Origin: Fulverythrobacter ferritrahens
Lineage (GTDB): Bacteria; Pseudomonadota; Alphaproteobacteria; Sphingomonadales; Sphingomonadaceae
Direction of reading: 5' to 3'
Assembly (NCBI RefSeq): GCF_020539485.1
Contig: NZ_JACDXU010000002.1
Coordinates: forward strand, 1 to 64,000
DNA length: 64,000 nt
Below the pieces are notes generated by a model. That model did not search any database and was not told where the DNA came from. It was given only the letters and a program-made list of their open reading frames with translations. Position 1 is the first letter of the stretch. Each line of letters opens with the position of its first letter. The position numbers and the translations under genes were made by a program. Positions 30,677 to 40,031 of this stretch are shown here, one piece after another.

Positions 30677-32863
30677 ATGGCAACCCTGCTTCTTTCCGCA
30701 CTCGGCAGTGCAGTCGGCGGGCCGATCGGCGGCGCCATCGGCGCGCTGGCGGGCCAGCAGATCGACCGCTCGCTGGTCGGCGGCCCCCGGCGCGAAGGCC
30801 CACGCCTCAAGGAACTTTCGGTCAGCACCTCCACCTACGGCACCCCCATTGCGCGCCAGCATGGCCGGATGCGCAGCGCCGGGTCGATTATCTGGGCCAC
30901 CGAACTTGCCGAAAGCAGCGAGGCGACCGGCGGCAAAGGCGGCCCCGCCCTCACCACCTATGCCTATTCCGCGTCCTTCGCCGTCGCCCTTTCCAGCCGC
31001 CCGATCCGCGACATCGGCCGGATCTGGGCAGACGGGAACCTGCTGCGGGGCGCGGCGGGCGATCTCAAGGTGGGCGGCGCCATGCGGCTCTATCGCGGCT
31101 ATGGCGACCAGACCGTGGACCCGCTGATCGCCTCTGACCGGGGGGCGGCCTGCCCGGCCTTCCGCGCCATGGCCTATGTCGTGTTCGAGGATCTGCAACT
31201 GGCCGATTTCGGCAACCGCATCCCCGCCCTGACATTCGAGATCATCGCCGATGACGGGGAAGTGACGCTGGCCGACGTTCTGGAGCCGCTGGAGGAACCC
31301 CTCATTTGCGAACGGGATCTGGCCGGGTTGCAGGGCTTCGCACTGGAAGGCGGGCGACTGGGGGAAGTGCTGGCCGTGCTCGCCGCGACATGGCCCCTCG
31401 CGCTCGACGCCGGGGGCGGCGGACTGGCAATTCGCGCGACCGATGGAGCGGCAGGTGCCTTGCCGCTGCTCCCCCCGCCTGCCGCAGCGCGGGATGAGGA
31501 GAGCTTCGCGCGCAATGGGGGCATTCGCCACATGCGCGGCGGGGCGGGCAGTGCAGTGCCCGATGCCCTGCGCTACTACGATGCGGCGCGCGATTTCCTG
31601 CCCGGAATGCAGCGCGCGGAAGGGCGCGCCCGGCCTGGCGAGGGGCAGGCGATCGATCTGCCGGGCGCTCTTGCCGCCCCTGCTGCCCGCGCCCTGATCA
31701 ATGCCGCCGCCGCGCGGCATGGCCGGGGGCGGGAGAGCCTTTTCTGGCGGCTGGCCGAACTCGATCCCGCGCTCACCCCCGGCACTGCCGTGCGCGCGCA
31801 GGGCTTTCCCGGCATTTGGACCATCGAGAGCTGGGAATGGAGCGAGGAAGGCGTGACTCTGGAACTGCGCCGGCTGCCGCGCGGCCCGGCGCGCCAGCCG
31901 GCAGGCGATGCGGGCACTGTACTCGCTCCGCCCGATCTGGTGGCTACGCCCACTCTGCTCCAGGCCTTCGAACTGCCGTGGGAGGGGGCGGGAACGGGCG
32001 ATCAGCCGCTGATCCATGCCGCGCCCAGCTCTTCCGGGGCGGGCTGGCGCGGGGCCGCGCTCCATGCCGAACGCGGCGGCACACTGGTGTCGCTGGGCGG
32101 AACCGGCCCGCGCCGCTGTGTGATCGGCCATGCCGCTGCCGTAGTGCCACCTTCCCCGGCCATGCTGCTGGAACGGGGAGCCGAACTGGACATTCAACTC
32201 GTCTCCCCCGATTTCGCGCTCACTTCCGCCACGCCGGAAGAACTGGCCAATGGCGCCAATCGCGCCTTGCTGGGCGGGGAAGTGATCCAGTTCGCCGGTG
32301 CCCGCGCTCTGGGCGGCGGCACATGGCGGCTTAGCGGCCTGCTGCGCGGGCGTGGCGGCACGGAAGGCACCGCTCTGGCCGGTCATGCGGCAGGTACGCC
32401 ATTCGTGCTGCTGAATGCCGCGCCGCGCCTGCTCGATCCGGCCCGGGTCGGCCCATCGGAAGGCACGGCCATCCTCGCTTTGGGCCTTGCCGACAGCACA
32501 GCCGTCAGCGCCACCATTGCTAATCCCGGCCTGACCTTGCGCCCGCTGACCCCCGTCCATCCCCGCGCGTTCCGCAAGGCCGATGGCAGCCTGCTGTTCG
32601 GCTGGATCCGCCGCGCGCGGGGCGGCTGGAACTGGGCTGATGGAGTGGATGTCCCGCTGGCCGAACAGACGGAAGCCTATCGCGTCGGGCTCGGCCCGGT
32701 CGATCTGCCTGCGGCCTATTGGGATGTCTCCACTCCCTCCCTCGCGCTTCCGGCAGCAACGCTTGCCCCGCTGGCCGCCGCTCATCCCGGCGCGCCGTTC
32801 TGGGTGCGGCAGGTGGGCAGTTTCGCCCTGTCGCCCCCGCTGTTCCTCACCGCTCTTTCCTGA
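30677..32863 (+). CDS. GTA baseplate/host-specificity protein (g15), short form
   Basis: A 728-aa protein whose N-terminus (MATLLLSALGSAVGGPIGGA) and following RQHGRMRSAGSIIWATEL region match the start of the GTA multidomain baseplate protein g15. The phage-tail segment RIPALTFEIIADDGEV and the later fibronectin-like beta regions are present. RcGTA g15 has about 1300 aa and an internal GTA TIM-barrel domain, which I cannot find here. The g12 gene is longer by a similar amount. It would contact the recipient surface and attach g14. GAGGAA precedes the ATG. Confidence 0.85.
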   Translation: MATLLLSALGSAVGGPIGGAIGALAGQQIDRSLVGGPRREGPRLKELSVSTSTYGTPIARQHGRMRSAGSIIWATELAESSEATGGKGGPALTTYAYSASFAVALSSRPIRDIGRIWADGNLLRGAAGDLKVGGAMRLYRGYGDQTVDPLIASDRGAACPAFRAMAYVVFEDLQLADFGNRIPALTFEIIADDGEVTLADVLEPLEEPLICERDLAGLQGFALEGGRLGEVLAVLAATWPLALDAGGGGLAIRATDGAAGALPLLPPPAAARDEESFARNGGIRHMRGGAGSAVPDALRYYDAARDFLPGMQRAEGRARPGEGQAIDLPGALAAPAARALINAAAARHGRGRESLFWRLAELDPALTPGTAVRAQGFPGIWTIESWEWSEEGVTLELRRLPRGPARQPAGDAGTVLAPPDLVATPTLLQAFELPWEGAGTGDQPLIHAAPSSSGAGWRGAALHAERGGTLVSLGGTGPRRCVIGHAAAVVPPSPAMLLERGAELDIQLVSPDFALTSATPEELANGANRALLGGEVIQFAGARALGGGTWRLSGLLRGRGGTEGTALAGHAAGTPFVLLNAAPRLLDPARVGPSEGTAILALGLADSTAVSATIANPGLTLRPLTPVHPRAFRKADGSLLFGWIRRARGGWNWADGVDVPLAEQTEAYRVGLGPVDLPAAYWDVSTPSLALPAATLAPLAAAHPGAPFWVRQVGSFALSPPLFLTALS

Positions 32864-32878
32864 CCATCCGGAGGCACC

Positions 32879-33337
32879 ATGACCGATCCCCTCAGCTTCA
32901 CTTCTGCCAGCCCGCGCTTTGCCCTGCCCCTGCTGTTCGCCGGGCAGGCGCAGAAGGAATTTTCCGTCAATGAAGCCCATGTGCTGATCGACGCCCTGCT
33001 GCATCCCGCCATCGAGGGAGAGCGTAATGCCCCACCTGCTGCCCCCGCTGCGGGCGAGTGCTGGATGGTCGGCGCGTCTCCCTCCGGCGCATGGGCAGGC
33101 CATGCGGGCGAGCTTGCCTGCTGGAGCACGGGGGCTTGGATTTTCGCCGCCCCGCGTGACGGAATGCGGCTGATGAACCGCGCCACCGGGCAGATGTTGC
33201 TCTATCGCGGCGGCTGGCGCGTGGCGGCGAAGCCCGCTGCCCCAACCGGCGGCGCCACCGTGGATACGCAGGCCCGCGCGGCCATTTCCGCGCTTGTCAC
33301 CGCGCTGGCCGAGGCCGGGATATTTGCCCAGACGTGA
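32879..33337 (+). CDS. DUF2793 spike-like protein at the GTA end
   Basis: A 152-aa DUF2793 protein, with the typical start RFALPLLFAGQAQKEFSVNEAHVLIDALLHPAIEG and a small beta domain GECWMVGASPSGAWAGHAGE. In Rhodobacter, DUF2793 domains occur in the head spike proteins that bind capsular polysaccharide, which suggests a receptor-binding role here. GGAGG precedes the ATG. It is the last gene of the cluster. Confidence 0.85.
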   Translation: MTDPLSFTSASPRFALPLLFAGQAQKEFSVNEAHVLIDALLHPAIEGERNAPPAAPAAGECWMVGASPSGAWAGHAGELACWSTGAWIFAAPRDGMRLMNRATGQMLLYRGGWRVAAKPAAPTGGATVDTQARAAISALVTALAEAGIFAQT

Positions 33338-33400
33338 AGTTTCGGAGCCATCGCGGCATTCTTGCGTTAGGAGTGTTCAGGCAGCCCAAGGAGTTACGTC

Positions 33401-33952
33401 ATGAAAACCCGCCGAATAATCGCCCCGATTGCCCTGATCGCCACCCTGGCCGCCTGCCAGTCCACCAGCGATTCGCGTCCCGCCAGTGCCACCAAGCCGC
33501 TTGCGCCGATGGGGGCAGCCACTCTGCTCCTCGCCGATGGAACGCCTGCCGGCAAGGCACAGCTCTTCGCCAGCGGGGATCAGATGTCGGTAGAGATCTC
33601 TCTTCAGGGGATTTCGCCGGGCGTGCATGCCGTGCATTTGCACACGACCGGATCGTGCGAGGCGCCCGCCTTCACTTCGGCTGGCGGCCATCTCAACCCC
33701 GGTATGCGCCAGCATGGGATGAACAATCCGCAAGGCGCGCATCTGGGCGATCTGCCCAATGCCACTATCGCGGCGGACGGCACCGGATCGATCTCTGCGG
33801 TTCTGCGGGGCACGAAGGACGAAGTGCTGGCCGATATCTATGATGCGGATGGCACTGCTATCGTGGTCCATGCCGGGCCGGACGACAATGTTTCCGATCC
33901 GGCAGGCAATGCCGGCGGCCGCATCGCCTGCGGTGTCGTGAAGGCCCACTGA
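33401..33952 (+). CDS. sodC: Cu/Zn superoxide dismutase lipoprotein
   Basis: A 183-aa SodC-family protein with a lipoprotein signal ending in TLAAC (Cys19), so it is likely membrane-anchored in the periplasm. Copper and zinc ligands are visible: HAVHLHTTG, GGHLNPGMRQHG, AHLGDLPN and VHAGPDDN. The disulfide pair is in SCEAP and RIACGVV. It converts superoxide to peroxide and oxygen. AAGGAG stands before the ATG. It follows the GTA cluster on the same strand after 63 bp, without evidence that it is part of it. Confidence 0.92.
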   Translation: MKTRRIIAPIALIATLAACQSTSDSRPASATKPLAPMGAATLLLADGTPAGKAQLFASGDQMSVEISLQGISPGVHAVHLHTTGSCEAPAFTSAGGHLNPGMRQHGMNNPQGAHLGDLPNATIAADGTGSISAVLRGTKDEVLADIYDADGTAIVVHAGPDDNVSDPAGNAGGRIACGVVKAH

Positions 33953-33966
33953 CGCAACAAGCGAGG

Positions 33967-35532
33967 TCAGGCAGCGGGGATTGCCTCGCCCGCCGCCGCT
34001 CGTTCTTCCTTTGCCCGTTCGACAAGCGTCGCGGCGGCCCCCGGCGCGGCGCGAATGGCAATGGCCAGCGCAATCAGGCCAAAGGGCGCCGCGATCAGCG
34101 TGGATTTGACGCCAAAGGCCAGATCGCCGGTCGCTTCCGATACGAAGCCCGCCATGAACGGGCCGAGGCCAAGGCCGCACAAGGTCGTTCCGAGGAAGAA
34201 AATTCCCGTCGCCGTTCCCCGCATGCGCGGCAGGACGAGCGACTGGCTGGCCGCCGCCGCCGCCCCAAGCGCGGAGGCGGTGACGAATTGCACCGCGAAG
34301 GCCAGTATGTAGAACAGGGTCGGGTTGCCGGTGCTGTAACCCACCAGCATGATCGGCACCGGCATGATCAGCGCGATGGCCAGCACCATGATCCGCCCGG
34401 CGGCGAAGCGCGCCTGCAACAGATCCGCCAGCCGCCCGCCGAATACCACGCCCAGAAAACCGCCCAGCGCGGCAGGCGCGCCGATCAGCAGGCCCAGCGC
34501 GGCCTTGTCCACCTCGAACATCCGCTCCGCATAAGGCGCCGCCCAATAGGATACGGTATAGCCGATGAAGCAATCCGCCCCATAGGCGATGACCACGCCC
34601 ATGAAGGCAGGCGATCCCCAGGTAAGCGTGAAGAGCGGCCGGTCGCGGTGATAGAGGGCACAGGCCCAGCTGAAGACGGCGTAATAGCCGACCCCCAGAA
34701 ACAGGAACTGCGCCGTGCTGGCGGTCAACCAGGCAAGCAGCCAGAACAGCCCGCCGATCACCGCAGCCCCGGCAAGGTTGATCGCCAGCGCCTTCGGCCC
34801 CCGCCGCGCGGCGTCGATCAGGGTGAGCGGCGGGATCAGCTGGACGAGCTGCTCGAAGAACACCCGCCAGGGATGTGGATCGCCGGGAGTGGGCAGGCCG
34901 TCGATGGCGCCGCGCACCGGCTCGCGCAGGGTCAGCACCCACAGCGCCAGCACTACGCCCGGCAGGCCGACGCCGATAAAGGCCGCCTGCCAGCCGACCA
35001 GCCCAAGCGGACCGCCTTGCGGAAACGCGCCGTTCCACGCCTCCACAATCGCCCCGCCGATCAGCAGCGACAATCCGCTGCCGATGAACAGCCCGGCGGA
35101 ATAGATGCCCAGCGCGGTGCCACGCATCCGGGCAGGAAACCAGTCGGCAATCAGCGAATAGGCGCATGGGGTTGCCGTCGCTTCCCCCACACCCACGCCG
35201 ATCCGCGCGAGGGCCAGCGTGGCGCCGTTCCGGGCAAAGCCGGAAAGCGTGGTCATCACCGACCACAGGGTCAGGCCCAGGCTGAGCAGGCGCACCCGGT
35301 GCCAGCCATCCGCCAGCCGCCCCAGCGGCACGCCGAACAGGGCATAGAATATCGCGAAGGCGGTGCCGTAGAGAAAGCCGAGATCGGCATCCGACAGGCC
35401 GAGATCGGCCTTGATGTCATTGGCCAGGATGGAGAGGATCTGCCGGTCGATGAAATTGAGCATATAGACCAGCACCAGCACGCCCAGAGCATACCAGCCA
35501 TAGGGGCCGGCCGGTTTCTCGGCCTCGTTCAT
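33967..35532 (-). CDS. Major facilitator superfamily transporter
   Basis: A 521-aa MFS transporter with 12 or more membrane segments. The family motif between helices 2 and 3 reads GVPLGRLADGWHRVRLL, and the start WYALGVLVLVYMLNFIDRQILSILANDIKADLGLSDADLGFL is typical of the sphingomonad spinster-like group of MFS proteins. The loop between helices 6 and 7 is long (about residues 205-260) and partly charged. The ATG at 35532 follows GGGAGGAG. Substrate is unknown. It follows queC by 27 bp on the same strand. Confidence 0.88.
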   Translation of the reverse strand: MNEAEKPAGPYGWYALGVLVLVYMLNFIDRQILSILANDIKADLGLSDADLGFLYGTAFAIFYALFGVPLGRLADGWHRVRLLSLGLTLWSVMTTLSGFARNGATLALARIGVGVGEATATPCAYSLIADWFPARMRGTALGIYSAGLFIGSGLSLLIGGAIVEAWNGAFPQGGPLGLVGWQAAFIGVGLPGVVLALWVLTLREPVRGAIDGLPTPGDPHPWRVFFEQLVQLIPPLTLIDAARRGPKALAINLAGAAVIGGLFWLLAWLTASTAQFLFLGVGYYAVFSWACALYHRDRPLFTLTWGSPAFMGVVIAYGADCFIGYTVSYWAAPYAERMFEVDKAALGLLIGAPAALGGFLGVVFGGRLADLLQARFAAGRIMVLAIALIMPVPIMLVGYSTGNPTLFYILAFAVQFVTASALGAAAAASQSLVLPRMRGTATGIFFLGTTLCGLGLGPFMAGFVSEATGDLAFGVKSTLIAAPFGLIALAIAIRAAPGAAATLVERAKEERAAAGEAIPAA

Positions 35533-35559
35533 CCTGCTCTCCTCCCCCATAAGGTGCGT

Positions 35560-36276
35560 TTATAGCGGCGGGGCGCCCGGTGCATATTGTGTATCGTCCG
35601 TCAGCCCGGCATCGGCAAAACCCTTGCGGCGCAGGCGGCAGCTGTCGCAGGCACCGCAGGCATAGCCTTCCGGCGTGGGATCGTAGCAGGACCAGCTCAT
35701 TGCCGGATCGAGACCTAGCCGGATGCACTCCTGCGCAATTTCCGCCTTGCCCAGGAATTGCAGCGGCGCATGGATAGTAAAGGGCTCGCCCTCCACTCCC
35801 GCCTTGGTGCCGAGCCGGGCGGTTTCGGCAAAGCTGGCGATGAATTCCGGGCGGCAATCGGGATAGCCCGAATAATCGAGCGCATTGACCCCGATGAATA
35901 TGTCCCGCGCGCCGCTCGCTTCCGCCATGGCGAGAGTGAGCGAGAGGAACACCAGATTGCGCGCTGGCACATAGGTGACGGGAATATCCTCTCCCACGCC
36001 ATCCTTCGGCACGTCGATCGCATCGCTCGTCAGGGCCGAGCCGCCGAAGCGGCTGAGATCGAGCGGCAGCACGACATGGCGGCGCACGCCCAGATGGCTG
36101 GCGATCCGGCGGGCGGCGTCGATTTCGCGCCGGTGGCGCTGATTGTAATCGATGGTCAGCGCATAAAGCGTGAAGCCCGCCTCCTGCGCGAGTGCGGCGG
36201 AGACCATGGAATCGAGCCCGCCCGAAAGCAGCACGACGGCAGATTTGTCGGAATTTCCGGAATTGGCGCCCATCAA
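35560..36276 (-). CDS. queC: 7-cyano-7-deazaguanine synthase (QueC)
   Basis: QueC (238 aa) makes preQ0 from 7-carboxy-7-deazaguanine with ATP and ammonia, a step toward queuosine in tRNA. The PP-loop SGGLDSM lies at residues 19-25. The zinc Cys set is in [45 protein letters not shown] and the [18 protein letters not shown] signature are typical. The other queuosine genes are not in this window. Close spacing to the MFS gene suggests co-transcription. Confidence 0.95.
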   Translation of the reverse strand: MMGANSGNSDKSAVVLLSGGLDSMVSAALAQEAGFTLYALTIDYNQRHRREIDAARRIASHLGVRRHVVLPLDLSRFGGSALTSDAIDVPKDGVGEDIPVTYVPARNLVFLSLTLAMAEASGARDIFIGVNALDYSGYPDCRPEFIASFAETARLGTKAGVEGEPFTIHAPLQFLGKAEIAQECIRLGLDPAMSWSCYDPTPEGYACGACDSCRLRRKGFADAGLTDDTQYAPGAPPL

Positions 36277-36341
36277 CGCGGGCTAGCCCGGCTGCACGGC
36301 AGTGGCAAGAAAAGCCTCGTAAGCCCCTTCAGCAGGCCCGC

Positions 36342-36755
36342 TCAGCAGCCCCCCACATGGCGGGCCTCTGCCGTGAAGTTGAAGGGCGATTTGCTCGCCA
36401 CCCCCTGTGTGCTGATCTGGACCAGCTGCGGGCTTTCCTTGCGGATTGTGGTCTGTCCAAAGCCGTTGCCGGGGCAGGCGTAATGCACTGTCACCTGAGT
36501 GGGCTTGTCTTCCACGATGAAGCGGCTGCACGCCTGCGGGCCGTGCTGGATCTGGATCAGCTCGCGCCCGTTGCGCACGCAGATGCGCTTGCGCGCTTCA
36601 CCGTCCCTGATCCGCAATTCCCACGCACCATGGCGCAGCCCGTCCAGCATGGCGAGTTCCGGCCCCTGCGCGGCCGCGGGCGCAATCGTCATTCCTGTAA
36701 GGACACCGGCAATCGCCATGATCGGGCGCGCACCGGCAAAAGGCTTCTTACGCAT
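36342..36755 (-). CDS. Secreted DUF3617-like protein
   Basis: A 137-aa protein with a signal peptide (MAIAGVLTGMTIAPAAAQ near residues 13-30). The mature domain starts with LRHGAWELRIRDG and has four Cys in the pattern of DUF3617-type proteins (RICVRNGRELIQIQHGPQAC, then HYACPGNGFGQ, and a C-terminal GGC). The ATG at 36755 opens the signal peptide, and the longer frame is rejected. Periplasmic location is likely. Its function is unknown. It lies between hslO and queC on the same strand. Confidence 0.7.
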   Translation of the reverse strand: MRKKPFAGARPIMAIAGVLTGMTIAPAAAQGPELAMLDGLRHGAWELRIRDGEARKRICVRNGRELIQIQHGPQACSRFIVEDKPTQVTVHYACPGNGFGQTTIRKESPQLVQISTQGVASKSPFNFTAEARHVGGC

Positions 36756-36841
36756 CCGTGAAACTCTGCCCCGCAACATCGAAGGCCATGTAGCACGACT
36801 TATCTGAACGGCAAATTGCCCTGTAGGAGCGACGAATCGTG

Positions 36842-37750
36842 TTACAATTCGATTTGGAACAGCCGCGAACAGAAGGCGCAATCGACCACGATCTTGCCCT
36901 GATCGTCACGCATCTCGGCGCGTTCGGCTTCGGGAAAGCGCGCCAGCACCTTCTCGTAATGCTCCACCGTGCAGCGGCAACCGCGTGACAGGCGGGCGCC
37001 TTTTTCAACGCGAACTTCGCGTTCCTCATGGAACAGCCGCCATACCAGCGCCTCCAGCGAGAGCGACGGATCGGTCAGCTCATCATGCCGGGTGCTGCCA
37101 GCCATCACGGCGACATGTTCCCATTCGGGATGATCGAGCTGCACATGCAGCCGCTCACGCCCTTCCTCGCCTTCAGGCAGATGCTGCACCAGCAAGCCGC
37201 CCGCGATGCAGGAATCGCCCTGAGAGCGCACCCCCGCGCGAATCAGCGTAGGCACCTGTTCGGACTGGGCAAAATAGCTCTCGCAAGCCTGGGCGAACGA
37301 TCCGCCTTCCAGCGGAACGATCCCCTGATAACGCTGGCCGGTGGCCGCCAGATCGAAGGTGATGGCCAGATAACCTTCCCCGAACAGCGAATCGAGCGAG
37401 GGATTGGCGCCCAGCCCGCTCATCCCGGCTTCATCAAACTGGGCATAGCCACGCAGCTCGCCGCCGCGATAATCGCACACCATCAGCGAGACGACCCCGC
37501 CCTGGGCCTGCGCCTGCAGCGTGATCTGGCTACCATCCTCCTTCAGCAGGGAACCGAGCAGCGCCGTAATCACAAGGGCTTCGGCCAGCACGCACTTGAT
37601 CGCCGGCGGATAGGAATGGGCGGACAGGATTTCGTCCAGCACCGGGCCCAGCCGCACTACCCGGCCGCGAGCATCGCGGTCGGGCAGCGTGAAAGCCAGG
37701 AGCCGATCGAAACCGGTCTCGTCTTCGAGAATGGGAACGACGTCAGTCAA
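36842..37750 (-). CDS. hslO: Hsp33 redox-regulated chaperone (HslO)
   Basis: Hsp33 (302 aa) is a cytosolic holdase activated by oxidation. The C-terminal redox switch is CRC in SRGCRCTVEHYEKVLARFPE and CAFC in VVDCAFCSRLF, the four Cys that bind zinc in the reduced form. The core has SLLKEDGSQITLQAQAQGGV and GYLAITFD. Length is standard. It follows argF by 9 bp, so it may be expressed with the arginine genes. Confidence 0.95.
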   Translation of the reverse strand: MTDVVPILEDETGFDRLLAFTLPDRDARGRVVRLGPVLDEILSAHSYPPAIKCVLAEALVITALLGSLLKEDGSQITLQAQAQGGVVSLMVCDYRGGELRGYAQFDEAGMSGLGANPSLDSLFGEGYLAITFDLAATGQRYQGIVPLEGGSFAQACESYFAQSEQVPTLIRAGVRSQGDSCIAGGLLVQHLPEGEEGRERLHVQLDHPEWEHVAVMAGSTRHDELTDPSLSLEALVWRLFHEEREVRVEKGARLSRGCRCTVEHYEKVLARFPEAERAEMRDDQGKIVVDCAFCSRLFQIEL

Positions 37751-37759
37751 GCAATGTCC

Positions 37760-38698
37760 TCAGAGTTTTCCGAATGCCCAGAGCAGCACGGATTTCTGCC
37801 CGTGAATGCGGTTCTCGGCCTCGTCGAACACCACGGACTGCGCGCTTTCGAACACGCCTTCGCTCACTTCCTCGCCCACATGGGCAGGCAGGCAGTGCAG
37901 GAAGATCGCATCGGAAGCCGCACCGGCCATCAGTGCCTCGTTCACCTGGAACGGAGCCATGGCGGCCAGCTTTTCCTCGGCATGGGCCTGGCCCATCGAC
38001 ACCCAGGTATCGGTGACGACGACATCGGCCCCGGCCGCAGCCGCTGCCGGATCGTTGGTGAGTGTCACCACCGCCCCGCCCGCACGCGCCATCTCGACGA
38101 ATTCGGGATCGGGTTCATAGCCGGCGGGCGTGCCCACGCGAACGTTGAACTTCATCAGGCCAGCCGCCTCCAGAATGGAATGCAGCACATTGTTGCCATC
38201 GCCCAGCCACGCGACTTCCAGGCCGGGCAAAGGCTTGCCATGTTCCACCACGGTCAGCAGGTCCGCCACGATCTGGCAGGGATGCGAACGGTCGGTCAGG
38301 CCATTGATCACCGGCACGCTGGCATGGCGCGCCAGCTCGTCGATCTTGGAGTGATCGTCGGTCCTGATCATGATCGCATCGCACATACGGCTGAGCACGC
38401 GGGCCGTATCGGCCAGCGATTCGCCTCGCCCGAGCTGGGTCGTGCCCGCATCCAGAATCAGCGCGCTGCCGCCCAGCTGGCGCATGGCCATGTCGAAGCT
38501 CACCCGGGTTCGGGTGGAATTCTTCTCGAAGATCATCGCCAGCACATGGCCCGCCAGCGGAGCGTCCGAATCGGACGCCCCCTTCGGCAGAGCCGCACGC
38601 GCGGCCTTGCGCTCCATCGCGTCGTTGATCATCGCCGCGATCGCGTCTCCTCCCGCATCGGAGAGGTCCAGGAAATGCCGGATCATCGGATCAGTCAT
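37760..38698 (-). CDS. argF: Ornithine carbamoyltransferase
   Basis: ArgF (312 aa) joins carbamoyl phosphate and ornithine to citrulline. The carbamoyl-phosphate motif is [14 protein letters not shown], the ornithine-side motif is HCLPAH in [13 protein letters not shown], and DTWVSMGQ is also present. The ATG at 38698 overlaps the argD stop (8 bp), showing a coupled argD-argF operon. argF and argD adjacency is common in sphingomonads. ArgF is preferred over aspartate carbamoyltransferase because of the HCLPAH and DTWVSMG motifs. Confidence 0.95.
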   Translation of the reverse strand: MTDPMIRHFLDLSDAGGDAIAAMINDAMERKAARAALPKGASDSDAPLAGHVLAMIFEKNSTRTRVSFDMAMRQLGGSALILDAGTTQLGRGESLADTARVLSRMCDAIMIRTDDHSKIDELARHASVPVINGLTDRSHPCQIVADLLTVVEHGKPLPGLEVAWLGDGNNVLHSILEAAGLMKFNVRVGTPAGYEPDPEFVEMARAGGAVVTLTNDPAAAAAGADVVVTDTWVSMGQAHAEEKLAAMAPFQVNEALMAGAASDAIFLHCLPAHVGEEVSEGVFESAQSVVFDEAENRIHGQKSVLLWAFGKL

Positions 38699-39887
38699 CG
38701 CTAAGCGGCGCATAGCTCCGCGCCCCCTCGCTCAGCCGTTCCATACATTCGGCAATGTGGCTCTCGTCAATCACCAGCGGCGGCAGGACGCGGAACACAT
38801 TTTCGCCCGCAGCAACCGTCAGCAGCCCGTGATTGTCGCGCAGATGTGCCACGAAATCGCGGGAGACCGCCGGTTCCTTCAGCTTGATGCCCAGCATCAG
38901 GCCCTTGCCGCGGATTTCCTCGAACAGATGATCGTGATTCGGCATGAGCTGTTCGAAGGCCGAACGCATGCGCTCGCCCATGGCGGTGACATGCTCGAAG
39001 AAGCCGGGCTCCAGCATCACGTCCAGGATCGCCATGCCCGCCGCCATGGCCAGCGGATTGCCACCATAGGTCGAACCATGCGTACCGAAGACCATGCCCT
39101 TGGCCGCTTCCTCGGTGGCGAGGCAGGCACCCAGCGGGAAGCCGCCGCCAATGCCCTTGGCCACCGTCATGATGTCAGGCGTGATGCCGTAATGCTCATA
39201 GGCGAAGAACTTGCCGGTCCGGCCATAGCCGCACTGGATTTCATCCAGGATCAGCAGCATCCCGCGCTCGTCGCAGATCTTGCGCAGGCCCTGGATGAAT
39301 TCGGGCGTGCCCGCCGTCATCCCGCCTTCGCCCTGCACCGTCTCCACCATGAAGCCGGCGGTATCGTCATCGACCAGCGCCAGCGCGGCTTCCAGATCGT
39401 TGAACGGGGCATAGGCAAAGCCCGGCACCAGTGGTTCGAATCCGTCACGCATCTTCGGCTGATTCGTGGCCGAGATCGCCCCCATCGTCCGCCCGTGGAA
39501 GGCGTTGTTGAAGGTGATGATCTTGTGCCGGTTCGGCTGGCCGTTGACGTAGAAATAGCGGCGCGCGGTCTTGATCGCACATTCGATCGCCTCGGCGCCG
39601 GAATTGGTGAAGAAGACCGTATCGGCAAAGCAATTATCGACAATGCGCTGCGCCAGCGCCTCGCCCTGGGGCGAGCCGTAGAGATTGCTGACGTGCATCA
39701 GCGTGGCGGTCTGTTCCTGAATCGCCTTGGTCAGGTGGGGATGGCCATGACCAAGCGCGTTCACGGCGATGCCCGCCGCAAAGTCCAGATATCGTTCGCC
39801 GCGTTCACCGATCAGATAGCATCCCTCGCCGCGCACGGGGCGAACGTCGCACCGGGGGTAAACGGGCATGAGCGGAGTGATCGACAT
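38691..39887 (-). CDS. argD: Acetylornithine aminotransferase (ArgD)
   Basis: A 398-aa class III PLP aminotransferase of the acetylornithine/succinyldiaminopimelate type. Features are [19 protein letters not shown], the PLP-side [20 protein letters not shown] and the Schiff-base Lys in [15 protein letters not shown]. It acts in arginine synthesis by transaminating N-acetylglutamate semialdehyde, and it may serve lysine synthesis as well. It heads an operon with argF and perhaps hslO. Confidence 0.94.
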   Translation of the reverse strand: MSITPLMPVYPRCDVRPVRGEGCYLIGERGERYLDFAAGIAVNALGHGHPHLTKAIQEQTATLMHVSNLYGSPQGEALAQRIVDNCFADTVFFTNSGAEAIECAIKTARRYFYVNGQPNRHKIITFNNAFHGRTMGAISATNQPKMRDGFEPLVPGFAYAPFNDLEAALALVDDDTAGFMVETVQGEGGMTAGTPEFIQGLRKICDERGMLLILDEIQCGYGRTGKFFAYEHYGITPDIMTVAKGIGGGFPLGACLATEEAAKGMVFGTHGSTYGGNPLAMAAGMAILDVMLEPGFFEHVTAMGERMRSAFEQLMPNHDHLFEEIRGKGLMLGIKLKEPAVSRDFVAHLRDNHGLLTVAAGENVFRVLPPLVIDESHIAECMERLSEGARSYAPLSDD

Positions 39888-39946
39888 CGTGGAACTCCCT
39901 TGGACTGTTGGGTGGGTAAATATCCGTGAGGTTTATTGGAACGACA

Positions 39947-39972
39947 AATGGCGGCCCCGAAGGGCCGCCATT
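39947..39972 (-). terminator. Intrinsic terminator after the cold-shock gene
   Basis: An 11-bp perfect stem (AATGGCGGCCC, loop CGAA, complement) lies 60 bp after the cold-shock stop. On the minus strand the stem ends in ATTTG, a short U-run. A second hairpin (39998-40004 with 40011-40017) stands closer to the stop. Confidence 0.6.
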
Positions 39973-40031
39973 CGCTACCGTTTAGGCTTTTGCGGAAGCC
40001 CGGTCAAACTACCGGGCGAAACGCAGGCTGG

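Noticed and set aside
17891-33337. Active prophage
   Set aside because: No integrase, repressor, replication or lysis gene and no att repeats accompany the structural genes. Gene order and lengths fit a gene transfer agent.
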